Source of the DNA: Dendrophyllia cribrosa
Lineage: Eukaryota > Cnidaria > Anthozoa > Scleractinia > Dendrophylliidae
Assembly (NCBI GenBank): GCA_024195265.1
Contig: JAJLRJ010000010.1
Coordinates: forward strand, 20,340,284-20,404,283
Direction of reading: 5' to 3'
DNA: 64,000 bases
Shown here: positions 1 to 10,910 of the stretch, piece by piece
How the letters are laid out: each line of letters opens with the position of its first letter
Position numbering within the stretch: the first letter of the stretch is position 1
The notes under the pieces: model-generated
The model's database searches: none
Seen by the model: only the letters and a program-made list of their open reading frames with translations
What the model was told of the DNA's origin: nothing
Program-made: the position numbers and the translations under genes

Positions 1-487
1 CACGCGCCAAGGTTAGCATATACTTGCATTTTTTTAGGCCACTTTGCGAAAAGTTTAACTAAAATTGTCCACCAGACGTAAGTTAAAATGCTTCGGCTTA
101 TCAGAAAACAGTTTGTCGTGACATTTATAGTAGCATTGTGTTACATAAGTAGTTTTGTGATTTTAAAAGTGCGTGCAGTTTCAATTAATAGTTGTCAATC
201 AAGATGTTTCCATTTCAATCAAACCATTTCCTGTTGTGTACATGTACAATTCTCGTGATGGCAAAACCAGACAATAGAATCGCCAAATAATAAGCGTTCC
301 CTAGGTTTCAAGGAGTGCCGCGTGGCGGCATCTCCAGATAAGACTCTGTGTACATTTCGGATCAGTTCAGACTATTGAAGACTAGAGACTGGAGAAGACT
401 ACCCGACTATTACTGTGATTTTGGATAGAATAAAGAGAAGTTTGCGAAGAACGGCCTGTGACTTTTGGCATTCGCAACAAGTTTTCT
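1..487. other. Intergenic sequence, nothing recognised
   Basis: AT-rich single-copy-looking sequence to the left of the first foldback element. I see no splice-bounded open frame, no RNA gene and no clear repeat boundary here. Confidence 0.5.
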
Positions 488-1098
488 TTTATTCAACGCT
501 GTGGCTAAATGCCCGGCAGCCGGGCACGGTCTCAAATAGACTAAATGCCCGGCAGTCAGAAATTTTCACAAAATTTTCGCTGAAAGGCTCTTTCAAACCT
601 TTTGAGAGTATTCGATGTTCCTTTAGAAATGTCAAGCGCTTCCAAAAATTATTTTGCTTTTCCAGTTGACGAAATATCCAAGCTTGGGCATACTGTAAGA
701 TCGCTATGTTCTCGACACTTAAAAAATTTCTGCTGAGATTCGCAGTCAGAAATTTTCACAGAGTTTCGACTGAATGTCTCACTCAAACCTCTTAAGAGTA
801 TTCAAAGTTCGTTTAGAAATGTCAAGCGCGTCCAAAAATTATATTTTTATTTTCCAGTTGACGAAATATCCAAGCTTGGGCATACTATAAGATCGCTATG
901 TTCACGGAGACTGCCGGGCACGGCCTCAAATAGACTAAAAAAAATGTCCGGCAGTCAGAAATTTTCACAGAAATTGACTTTAAATAATACTTTCAAATAA
1001 TTTTGGGAATCGCTTGACATTACTAAACGAACTTTGAATACTCTTAAGAGGTTTGAGTGAGACGTTCAGTCAAAATTTTGTGAAAATTTCTGACTGCC

Positions 1099-2405
1099 GG
1101 GGCATTTGAACGCTTTCTGTGCCCGGGGAGTCGGGAATTTGATGTGATAGGCCATCCCGGGGGTGGGGAATTTGACTTTGCATGGGTGGGGTGGGGAATT
1201 TGAACCGAAAGTGTCAAGTTCAGCGTTTTCACTTGACGTCATAGCCGCCACATTGGTGTTCCCGTACAAAAGAATTTTAATTAACTTCTTTTGTTAGGAA
1301 CACCAACATAGCTGCCATGGCCTTTGTCATTTGAGTCCCACGGGACTGAAGGTCACGTGAGTGAAAACGCTCTATATCTTTTTTTGGCCGGCGCCTATTA
1401 GACGCACGTGGTTGTTTCAGAACATCATGGAGCAATTTGAAGGGAAAGATATCGCTTTTGTGAGTAAACTTTGATCGCTTTTGTGAGTACATTTTTTTAC
1501 GGAAAAGGGGCTGATAAAGCTTTGTAGTGTTTTTGAAGGTATGTATGAATAGTTAAATATGTTAAATATTTATAAATCTTAGATTTTTAAAATACAGCTT
1601 CAATTGGCGTTCAACGCGTACTAGATTTCGAAGTCAATGTGGCTGACTGTGTTGCCAGTCTATTAAATGTCCGCAGAGCTTGAACGGCCATTGATTGAAA
1701 GGAAAAACACTGTAAAATGAACAACAACCTCTCTCAAACCAAAAATTCATTAAGAAAACATTTGTCAGTTGCTATAAAATGCGTTTAGAATAATAAATTT
1801 TCACCTCGTGGAATGACGCTTGCAAGTGATTTGTTCAAAACCCAACAGCTCCACCAAAAATGAATCAACCGCTTAGCTAAATATTTTTGCAAGATTTGTC
1901 GATCACACGAGAAATTACTCAATTAAAAAAATATCGAAAAGTAAATCCCTAACCAATAACAAAATTCATTTCGACACGGAGTTCACAGGAGTGCCGTGAA
2001 ATATCTGTTGCAAAGTACACGCGGTTCAGTTGAGTATATTCTCGAAGAAAACACTAGCTAGTCGGGACTAGTTCATCGCTGTTGTGATCTTCACATTGAC
2101 CTTAACCAGTTGATTCTTGTTTCATATTGTACTCAATCACCAGCTTTTAAAACACTATGTTTGTCAGTATCGCCAGGAAGTACTTTACCTGATTCACTCT
2201 GACAGACGACCGGAACAAAACAACTGAATGCAAAGTGTATTTTTTATTCTCACTAAAAACATTTTATCTCAGTTTAGGAGGGGCATTTGACAATCAAATC
2301 CAGTGTTAGGGTGGGGCATTTGAATGCAATTTTGGCCCAAGGGGGCGGGAATTTGAACAAGTCGGTCTTCAAAAGTTCAAATGCCCGAGACATTGCCCGG
2401 GGGAA

Positions 2406-2472
<67 letters not shown>

Positions 2473-2499
2473 TGTTGATGTTTCGAATTGATCGGCGCA
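1099..2499. mobile_element. Nested MITE, second copy of the 12501-13489 family
   Basis: This core matches the element at 12501-13489 along most of its length. Shared features are the 'gtgcccggggagtcggg' start, a 'ggccggcgcctat' block, the 'atggagcaattt' block, the GGAGGGGCATTTGACA block and the right end GATGTTGATGTTTCGAATTG followed by ATCGGCGCA. The left terminal inverted repeat present in the other copy is missing here, so this copy is truncated or rearranged at its left end. It carries a run of about 64 G residues at 2407-2471. Confidence 0.7.
2407..2471. repeat. Poly-G tract of about 64 bases
   Basis: Uninterrupted guanine run just inside the right terminus of the nested MITE. The sibling copy has about 16 G at the same place, so the run has expanded. 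Its exact length is likely to be unreliable in any assembly. Confidence 0.95.
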
Positions 2500-2950
2500 T
2501 TAGTCTATTTGAGGCCGTGCCCGGCAGTCTTTGCCAGAACATAGCGATCTTATAGTATGCCCAAACTTGGATATTTCGTCAACTGGAAAATAAAAAACAT
2601 TTTGGGAATCGCTTGACATTTCTAAAGGAACTTTGAATACTCTTAAGAGGTTTGAGTGAGACGTTCAGTCGAAACTCTGTGAAAATTTCTGACTGCGAAT
2701 CTCAGCAGAAATTTTTTAAGTGTCGAGAACATAGCGATCTTACGGTATGCCCAAGCTTGGATATTTCGTCAACTGGAAAAGCAAAATAATTTTTGGAAGC
2801 GCTTGACATTTCTAAAGGAACATCGAATACTCTCAAAAGGTTTGAAAGAGCCTTTCAGTGAAAATTTTGTGAAAATTTCTGACTGCCGGGCATTTAGTCT
2901 ATTTGAGACCGTGCCCGGCTGCCGGGCATTTAGCCACAGCGTTTATTCAA

Positions 2951-3763
2951 TGTTTCAAAAAAGGAATTCCGTGAAATGAGTTCCTGAGCGGTCCATCGTA
3001 GCGGTCCGAATCGTAAAATTCGGAACGCCCAGGGAACCAATCAGAATGCTCCTTTTCATCATGGACACGCACTTCGTCATTTTTGTATTGGGAAATAGAT
3101 CTCTGATTGACACAATTGACGACTATTTTCAGGTGACACACAATTACTTTGGGAACATCTAAACTATGGCAATTAGATCTGTCATGAATTCGTTCTCGAA
3201 TTGAAACGACTTTTCAGTTGAAGCAAAAACCGAGAGTCGAGAACAACCGAGTCAGTGACGATTTGCAAACTATGAAACGACAATTAAGTCAGTACGACGA
3301 ACTTCGAAGAGGAATTCCAAGCATTGTACGAATAAATGCATTTGAATCAAAAAAGGTGGGTGACCAACAAAATACTTCTTTAATCTTTTTTAAAGAAATT
3401 ATGGAAAGAAAGTTATTACCGACAATATGATAATGGATCATGTTATGACAGTTTGCCAGACGATACTAAAAACCCGGCCTTTTTTAATTTGAGCAGACTG
3501 AGCTTGGTGTCTGTGGAAAATTTGTCGAAAACGCAATAGCAATACGTCTCCTGTTTAAATCACCGTTTAATTTCCTCCAAAATTATTACAACTCCGCTCG
3601 AATACAGGCAAAAACCTCCGCTCTTATAACTCAACCGCGTGCTTAGTATAACAACAAAGTAATCCGATATCTCAAAGTAGCACACCCACTAAGTACAAAG
3701 TACATGCTAAGATTCGAGTTAATGCATTTCCTGTCATTGCGTAAATAATCAAACAATTAATTA
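2951..3763. other. Intergenic sequence, no gene recognised
   Basis: Open frames of 64 and 70 codons occur on the two strands, but neither resembles a known family or has convincing splice signals. I call no gene. Confidence 0.4.
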
Positions 3764-4250
3764 ACGGTGTGTATACAGTTCCCGACAAATTGTCTCCGTA
3801 TAATTAACGAATTTGGCGAGATTAAAGCTATATGGCTTGGGAAACCTCTGAATTTAAAAGTGGTCAACACTGATAAAAATGTGGGAATCCACTTTTCATA
3901 TGACGAGAAAGCAAACAATCAATTAAATTTTAGTCTTAAAATTCATAAATTCATTCAAATCTTGACATCTGGAGCCACTTACAATTAAACTGCGATGGGA
4001 AATCAATATTGTTTCTAGTATATTAATCGTCAAACATTAATGTCCTCCGGAAGTTTTAAATATCGTAAAAGAGAAGGGCTTTGTCAGATTAATGGAAAAG
4101 GCGTCTCCAATCGATTGACTTCGAGACAATGATAAACGCTCTTAGTATTGCGTGGATTCCTAAGCTTTTACCAGGAGGACATTTGAACTGGAAAATTGTT
4201 CCAAATCATTTCTTTGATAACTTTATGCTTATGATTATAACTAATGCTGG
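3764..4250 (+). pseudogene. LINE reverse-transcriptase fragment (Tx1/L1-like), decayed
   Basis: The + strand encodes stretches typical of the region downstream of the reverse-transcriptase active site in L1/Tx1-like elements: an 'AIWLGKPLNL' segment, then 'GIHFSYDEKANNQLNF', then a 'KIHKFIQIL' block. After stops and frame changes, an 'ALSIAWIPKLL...LNWKIVP' stretch appears around 4130-4200. These are recalled family signatures, not search results. No catalytic YxDD box, endonuclease or 3' tail remains, so this is a 5'- and 3'-truncated dead copy. It belongs to the same broad clade as the fragments at 31994-33336 and 49386-50280 but looks like a different subfamily. Confidence 0.55.
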
Positions 4251-4360
4251 TTTAATGTTCGCATGCAACTAAAACGTAAAATATTGGGAAACCATAGCAA
4301 GAATTTACAAAGATATTCTTTCTTTCTTCTCTAATTATCTAAATACACTCTACGAGTTAT

Positions 4361-4970
4361 CTTATTCTTACTAAATTTCGCGATTTTCGCGTCGTTTTGA
4401 AAAAAATCGCGAAAATAAATACTGGCGAAAAAAAGAGAGCGCGAAAATTAAATCGCGAAATTTAATACCATTTTATATGAGAAAAACAATACATAAATTA
4501 TAAAGGTTGTCAGACTTGTTGATAATTGTCCTGAATTAAAGCTGTCACTTTTTTTTGAAGGCCATTTCGAGGATATTAGTCCCATCCTGCTGTAATGCAC
4601 ATTATTTCGTGCGTACATAGCAAGCTGTTTTCGGTTCTTTTTTGTTTATGTCACAAAGGAAGCTAAATTGATTTAACTTCTTCTAATTCAGGTCCCCTTA
4701 TCTCAAGGTATATGAAACTTACAAGGGTACTCATATTAAGTCCAAAATCTTGGCCGGTTTTTCCGGGCGTTATAAACATTTTTGGTAATCGTCAGAAGCT
4801 AGTACCCTTCAAAATTTAATTCATTTTGTTCTTTTTAGCTTTGGGAGATTAAAGAAGTGGCAAAATCGCGAAATTAAATACGCTTTTGTTCACCTTTTTC
4901 CTGGAATCGCGAAAATTAACACTTGCGAAATACAGCTTACGAATTTTCGCGAAAATTAGTAAGAGTAAGG
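4361..4970. mobile_element. MITE with CGCGAAAA-rich inverted ends
   Basis: The left end CTTATTCTTACTAAATTTCG is matched in inverse by CGCGAAAATTAGTAAGAGTAAG at the right end. The sub-terminal sequence repeats CGCGAAA/TTTCGCG many times. There is no coding capacity, and I could not identify a clear target-site duplication. Confidence 0.65.
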
Positions 4971-7900
4971 TACCTGTTCCCCAGTCGCCCCTCTTTATTC
5001 TAGCGCAGTTCGCGTCCCGCGCTAGACCGCGGCCTGGGACAAGGCAGCTCCATTGAGGACAACACTCGCAAAAGAGATTTGATGATATACAATGACCTCC
5101 ATTTTATACTAGAGACGAATTATCCGTCAGATAAATAATTCGACTAAACGAATTAGGACGGATAACTCAAAGACGAATCTTGAAGTTTCCCAGTAAAGGA
5201 CTGAGGAGAGGAAATAGGCATCCCAAGATACCTTGCAAACAAATGGAAACCAGTCCCCCTCTTGTGAAAGCTGAGTCAAAACCCATCTTCGTTTTCCTTC
5301 TAGATGTAAATTTAGAGACGAATTACCTATCTAAGTTTAATTTTCCAGAGGAACCCGAGTGATCCAAAATTTATGTGATCGAGAAGGCTAGTTTCTAACT
5401 TTTGATTAATTTAAACAGGCGAAATACTCGCTTAACCCTGGGTGGGTTGGGGGCCGCACAAAGTTCCCGCCCTGACTTTCAACATTCATAACTTTTTTTA
5501 TCTTAAAGCAATCACAATCACAAAATTTATCTGGCTGGCAACAATTTGGTACGATGTTTTATTGTTCATGTGACTTGATGTTTCCATGGCAACAAGATTT
5601 TGACGGCCATATTATTTCATTTTTTTCCTTTTAATGAGCAAAATTAAGTTTGTCATTTTAGCGATTCTTTATTGCTTCTCGTTACTTTTGAATCAATTTG
5701 GACGGTTTTCTGAGGTTTTGGAGAAATCCAGAATTTCAAGATACCATCTGAGATTCATTGGGGCATAGCTTTAATGCTCTTGCTCCTTGTTGTTGTTGTT
5801 GTTGTTGTTGTCATTCACGCGCTATTACATTTACACAATGAAAACTCAAGAGTGACTGATTACTTCACAGTAAGAATTTTTAAATACACGTTATTATAAT
5901 TTGCCATAAAAAACACCCTTAAAAAATTGTAAATCATAACTTGGTATCACCTTTGTTGTTTTGGATTGGCGATAATTTAATTAAGATTAATTTTGTGTTA
6001 TTTCATACAATGACTCTATACCTCAAAAATGTTAATTTAGGAATATTTCTGTAAAAAAAAAAAGGCAATTGTAAATTAAAACGCTTTTTAAAGTTTGAAA
6101 TGCAAAATAAAATAGTGGGCTGTGAAGGAGACTAGGCTGTACTATGCTTATGAGACCTAAAGCTGACCACCGTGTGGCACTAAATTTTTGCGGGTTTTTT
6201 TTTTTCACGATCCGCAAAAAAAAGTTCCCGTAAAAAAAAGCCGCAAAAATTTTCTCTGCAAAAATTTACTTCACTGTCCAAGTTATATAAAAACATCATC
6301 TAGACACGTAATGCATACATAAATCGTGTTAAAACGTCTCTTTCGTCCAGAAACACAACGATGAAATTAAAAGAAAACGTTCAGGAATAAAACGATGAAA
6401 TCACAGTCGGTACACTACAAGTATTTAACTGCTTAAGGTTTACAGAAAAGGATCGCCTGAAGGATGTGAAGGTACTGACCGGTCGGTACCCCATAGTTGA
6501 AATAAAGTGACACTGATTAACGTGTTTCACATCTGATTCGATTGCATGTACTCAAATAAAAACGAAAATGTTGCAATTCCAATTGAACGCGACCAGTCTT
6601 TTCTAATCGCAAAAGTTAGTTCGCCCATCCGCAAAATTAAACTCCCGCACATGATACACGACAGCAAGTTTTCCCTAGCAAGTTTCTATCTGTCAAGTTT
6701 TAGTTGCACATTCATGTGTTGAAGAAAATTTGGCAAGTTTAATTTCCTATTTTACCTTTTAGTTACGATAGAAAACAAACTTAATAGATGCTTTCAATTC
6801 AAAGTAATAAATAACGACTATCCCCACGAATAATACTCTAATTTAAAATAAAACTGAAAATTTTCCCCAACTGCGACCGTTGCACTCTCCCTAATGAAAC
6901 CTTATTCCGTCATCTATCGATTTTTTGACTACCCCACAATACAGACTTTCTGGTAATTGGCTATTAGACATTGTTTATACATGCATATAAACCAGAACCT
7001 TCAAAATTGATTAAAAACCGAAACGTGGCTGATTTAGGGCTTTAAACTCAGGCTCAATGTCACAAGACTATAGTATCACTTTGAAAAACCAAAAGACATT
7101 TGTATCAAAGGAAATTTAAAAATAATGGTTCAGTTTGTAAACAATTACTACCGTATATTGAGTGGTGAGAAATGAAGACAGCGGGTAATTGCTGCTTATT
7201 TTAACTTTAACAAAAATAATAATAAAAACATGAATTGTAAGGCCAGCATATATTATAAATGTTTATATTTAGTTTATGATAATAATAATTAAGGGGATCT
7301 CCCTAGAAAAGCTCAACCGAGCTTGCAGAGATCTCCCGCTACTAGATAGTGTAATAGATTTAACACACTGTATAAACAAATATGTGGCAAATAAAAGATT
7401 GACAATGTAGATTGATTGATTGACAATGTAAAAGATAAGCTCGGTAATTAAATGAAAAAGACGTCTTGTTTATTAATTCATGTTCGAGGGACAAAGGATA
7501 AATCTGAGTCCCTGGCCAATACTCTTGGGACACTAGCCAAATAACTCTGCAATATAACGCATTCCACCTTCCCCCTCCTCCCTAGTGCAATGTTGATCTC
7601 ACCGGTACAAAATTCTTTCAGACGGCAATCAACATTGCTATATATAATAACGGCAAAACCACAGCGACAAACCAATGAAGAGTGCCGGATCTATCGTAGA
7701 CCTGGATCAGTAAAAATCTTGAAAAAGTATAGGTAAAAACGGCAAACTGATCCTTACGGCAAGGAGAAGAGATTGAGACAGAAGTGAAATAAAAAAAAAA
7801 ATAGTTGAATACATTTGCCCGATATTTCGGTTTGCAAAACAAACCTACGGGGGCTAAAAAACAAAAATGAATACAGATATAAAAGGACCGTTACATATAA

Positions 7901-8001
7901 AACTTTTGAAATATGACATATCAGAATAACAGAAAATGATTGGTAAGAAAGAAGCGAAATGTCACTAATTAAGTTCATCATGTCTATTTATACCATGAGG
8001 A
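4971..8001. other. Intergenic and decayed-repeat region without a gene
   Basis: About 3 kb with only short open frames. It holds a TTG microsatellite (5788-5812), CGCAAAA-rich sequence at 6180-6270 and again at 6605-6650 that may be ends of a decayed repeat, and from about 7800 the likely 3' untranslated part of the Penelope-like element that lies to the right. No splice-bounded exon was recognised. Confidence 0.4.
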
Positions 8002-8301
8002 TCAAGAGACATTGATAAGATGGGCCTCGCGTGCCTTTCTGACTAAGTCGCAGTTGTTGTGGATGAGTTCCAAGGGAATGAGGAGGATGTCGTTGATAGA
8101 GTGGCCAGGTTGGTTAAAATGTATTGAAACAGGAGTAGGATTGATAAGATGGTGGTGATTGACGATGGAGCGGCGATGTTTCCCAAAGCGTTCATTCAAT
8201 TGGCGTTTGGTTTCCCCATTGTACTGTTTTGCGCATTTCTTACATTCAATCAAGTGGATTAAGTTTTTAGATTTAAAATTTATAATTGTAAATTTAAGCA
8301 C
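8002..8301 (-). pseudogene. Penelope-like retroelement, GIY-YIG domain fragment
   Basis: The minus-strand frame of 99 codons begins near a CxxC pair (ECKKCAKQY) followed by YNGETKRQLNERFGKH and a later HFNQPGHS segment. The CxxC linker, the YxGxT core and the conserved arginine in ERFGKH fit the C-terminal GIY-YIG endonuclease of Penelope-like retroelements. The family usually has Y-I-G or Y-V-G where this copy has Y-N-G. The reverse-transcriptase part that should lie upstream (coordinates above 8301) is absent, because that side runs into an 18-bp tandem array. It is therefore a 5'-truncated, probably inactive copy. Confidence 0.6.
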
Positions 8302-8423
8302 GTGATAACAACATTCAGAAGCATACTGAGTACTAGGATAAGAATATATTAAAGAAGCGTATTTTTGCGTGCAATTTCAGTGAGTATCCCAAGAAGTATT
8401 GGCCAGGGTTGAAGGTTCGACTG

Positions 8424-8617
8424 ATCCTGTCATAGGTTTGAATCCTGTTATAGGTTCGAATCCTGTCATAGGTTCGAATCCTGTCATAGGTTCGAATCCT
8501 GTCATAGGTTTGAATCCTGTCATAGGTTCGAATCCTGTCATAGGTTTGAATCCTGTCATAGGTTTGAATCCTGTCATAGGTTCGAATCCTGTCATAGGTT
8601 TGAATCCTGTCATAGGT
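8424..8617. repeat. 18-bp minisatellite, left block (about 11 units)
   Basis: Tandem units of GTCATAGGTTCGAATCCT or its C-to-T variant GGTTTGAATCC. About five units keep the exact GGTTCGAATCC core. Because 18 is a multiple of 3, both strands stay open and give spurious hexapeptide-repeat frames. The block ends abruptly at the terminus of the inserted element at 8618. Confidence 0.97.
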
Positions 8618-9881
8618 TAGCCTGCAGAACAGGCGTTATTTTTTTTAAGCGTTTCAGGCGAGCGCGGCAGGCGAACGCGAAGCGCGAGGCGAACGCGAAG
8701 CGCGAGGCGAGCGCGGAGCGCGAGGGGAGAAAAAAAATAACGCCTGTCCGCACACCATTGTTCGTGCTGTTCCGGCGTTCATATATGAACGCGGCTATCC
8801 AATTGGCTGCTCGATATCATGTGATCATAATGGTATGACACATAATGACGGCGTAAACAAAACAGACACTAGACCGGCGAAGCGGAACCGACAATGAAAT
8901 CACAGCTCACGTAAACTTCAATTCACAAACCTCACGTAAACTTCAATTCTCTACAAAATGAATAGCTAACTTTTAAAGCTACATCTTTCTCTGCTAAGCT
9001 TGAATCTACAGATCGATTTTCGTGACAATTCCAACGAAAACTAAAATAGCTGGGCCCAGCGTGACAAAAACATGGCAAGATAGAAGAGTGACATGCAAGG
9101 GCGACATCTCATTTCAGATCCTGTCATTTTAGAGAAGAAGTGAAAATCTTTCGTATATATAACTAACATGCCGAAAGCAACACTCTAACCGCAATGAAAA
9201 AAAGAATGCTCATAATTTATCGAGAACAAAAACTACAGTAAATCACAATAGACAGATTTGACCTTCCGTCCATTGCATGCACGCGGCATTTTTTACAAAA
9301 GTTCAATCGGTCAGCACCAAAATCCTCCAAAACAAGCTAAATGTACACTCGTTCAAAACAAATAGAAGGAGCAAATGGCATTAAAAAGCATAAGATTACA
9401 TGTAAAGTCGTGCGTGCTTGCCATTTTACGCGTGTGACTCTTCGACATGAAGTCCAAGCTGGGATAAAATTTCACAGATCTTGGCTCCTTTACGGTCTTC
9501 CCTAATGGGTTGCCGAAAACTTGTCACAGAACTGGAACGCTTCACAGTTTCGGACACCAGAATCTCCAAGTCTTCTGCAAATGCTTTCTTTTGAGTAGAT
9601 GGCGTATGTTCGGCGCAGAACCATCAGGACATTTTATACCTTCGCCGGTGGTCGGTTTGGCTCTCGCACCATATGGGGCCAAAATAGGCCGTTTTGCGTT
9701 ATGATTGGTTGGTGATTTGGAGGTGTGTATGGGGGCGGAAGGGCACAAACAATGGTGTGCGGACAGGCGTTATTTTTTTCTCTCCTCGCGCTCCGCGCTC
9801 GCCTCGCGCTTCGCGCTCGCCTACCGCGCTCGCCTGAAACGCTTAAAAAAATAACGCCTGTTCTGCAGGCTAGTCATAGGT
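8609..9881. mobile_element. Mutator-like TIR element inserted in the minisatellite
   Basis: The element spans 8618-9872. Its ends TAGCCTGCAGAACAGGCG and the inverse at 9855-9872 begin inverted arms of about 130 bp rich in GCGAAGCGCGAGGCGA-type sub-repeats (fewer copies on the right). The outer array sequence GTCATAGGT is present at 8609-8617 and again at 9873-9881. This is a true 9-bp duplication, because without it the array would continue in phase. Long inverted repeats plus a 9-bp duplication fit Mutator-like (MULE) elements. The interior (about 8760-9750) has no recognisable transposase, so the copy is non-autonomous. Confidence 0.82.
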
Positions 9882-10619
9882 TCGAATCCTGTCATAGGTT
9901 CGAATCCTGTCATAGGTTCGAATCCTGTCACAGGTTCGACTGTCATAGGTTCGAATCCTGTCATAGGTTCGACTGTCATGGGTTCGAATCTTGTCATAGG
10001 TTCGAATCCTGTCATAGGTTCGACTGTCATAGGTTTGAATCCTGTCATAGGTTTGAATCCTGTCATAGGTCTGAATCCTGTCATAGGTTTGAATCCTGTC
10101 ATAGGTTCGAATCCTGTCATAGGTTTGAATCCTGTCATAGGTTCGAATCCTGTCATAGGTTTGAATCCTGTCATAGGTTCGAATCCTGACATAGGTTCGA
10201 ATCCTGTCATAGGTTCGAATCCTGTCATAGGTTCGAATCCTGTCATAGGTTCGAATCCTGTCATAGGTTTGAATCCTGTCATAGGTTCGAATCCTGTCAT
10301 AGGTTCGAATCCTGTCATAGGTTCGAATCCTGTCATAGGTTCGAATCCTGTCATAGGTTTGAATCCTGTCATAGGTTCGAATCCTGTCATAGGTTCGAAT
10401 CCTGTCATAGGTTCGAATCCTGTCATAGGTTTGAATCCTGTCATAGGTTCGAATCCTGTCATAGGTTTGAATCCTGTCATAGGTTTGAATCCTGTCATAG
10501 GTTCGAATCCTGTCATAGGTTCGAATCCTGTCATAGGTTCGAATCCTGTCATAGGTTCGACTGTCATAGGTTCGAATCCTGTCATAGGTTCGAATCCTGT
10601 CATAGGTTCGAATCCTGTC
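9873..10619. repeat. 18-bp minisatellite, right block (about 42 units)
   Basis: Continuation of the 8424-8617 array in the same orientation. About 26 units hold the exact GGTTCGAATCC core, ten carry GGTTTGAATCC, and four units are shortened to 15 bp (GGTTCGACTGTCATA). GGTTCGAATCC matches the RNA polymerase III B-box consensus GGTTCGANTCC. Long open frames on both strands (for example 278 codons on the minus strand) are a by-product of the 18-bp period and not evidence of a protein. Confidence 0.97.
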
Positions 10620-10910
10620 GGGTACTCAGACTTCTTTTTGTCCCACGCTTGTGACATGACGCGAACATGACATCTTTTTCAATAACTACATTACTGCCCT
10701 GAAACTAATAACATGTGATTTTAGCGGCGGATGGCCAGGATGGAAATGGATTGAAACTTGAAATGTTAAGGCTAAATTTTTCAAGTTGTTTTCACATGAC
10801 TTTGAAACTTGCTGTGATTCGTTCTCTTTATGTCTTCCATTTTTAGGTTCCAACAAAAATAGTGCATGATTGAAGGTACTTAGATCAGTGATTTTCATGA
10901 CAGAGCCCCT

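Larger units (their letters stand above)
497..2941. mobile_element. Foldback DNA element with ~440-bp inverted arms
   Basis: The left arm (497-943) and right arm (2501-2941) are long, imperfect reverse complements. Both begin inward with CGCTGTGGCTAAATGCCCGG and contain the same internal motifs, such as TCCAAGCTTGGGCATACT. The outer ends are flanked by a 9-bp direct repeat TTTATTCAA at 488-496 and 2942-2950, the expected target-site duplication (7 to 9 bp depending on where the terminus is placed). Each arm is itself made of two related sub-units, and a reversed sub-unit lies at about 985-1095. The core holds a second element (about 1099-2499). There is no transposase gene, so this is a non-autonomous foldback or MITE family. 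A 9-bp duplication suggests Mutator-type mobilisation and 8 bp would suggest hAT; the sequence does not decide. Confidence 0.8.

Noticed and set aside
2287..2478. Glycine-rich 63-codon frame
   Set aside because: It is a translation of the poly-G run.
9510..9748. Opposed frames inside the Mutator-like element
   Set aside because: They overlap on both strands near the right arm and lack transposase motifs.
8424..10619. tRNA genes or a CRISPR-like array
   Set aside because: There is no A box, acceptor stem or cloverleaf, and no unique spacers; the units are directly adjacent.
9821..10657. 278-codon minus-strand frame of MTGFEP/MTGFKP hexapeptides and its + strand mirror
   Set aside because: The 18-bp period keeps several frames open on both strands. 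Units of 15 bp, strand-symmetric openness and the B-box core point to a DNA repeat, not a protein.
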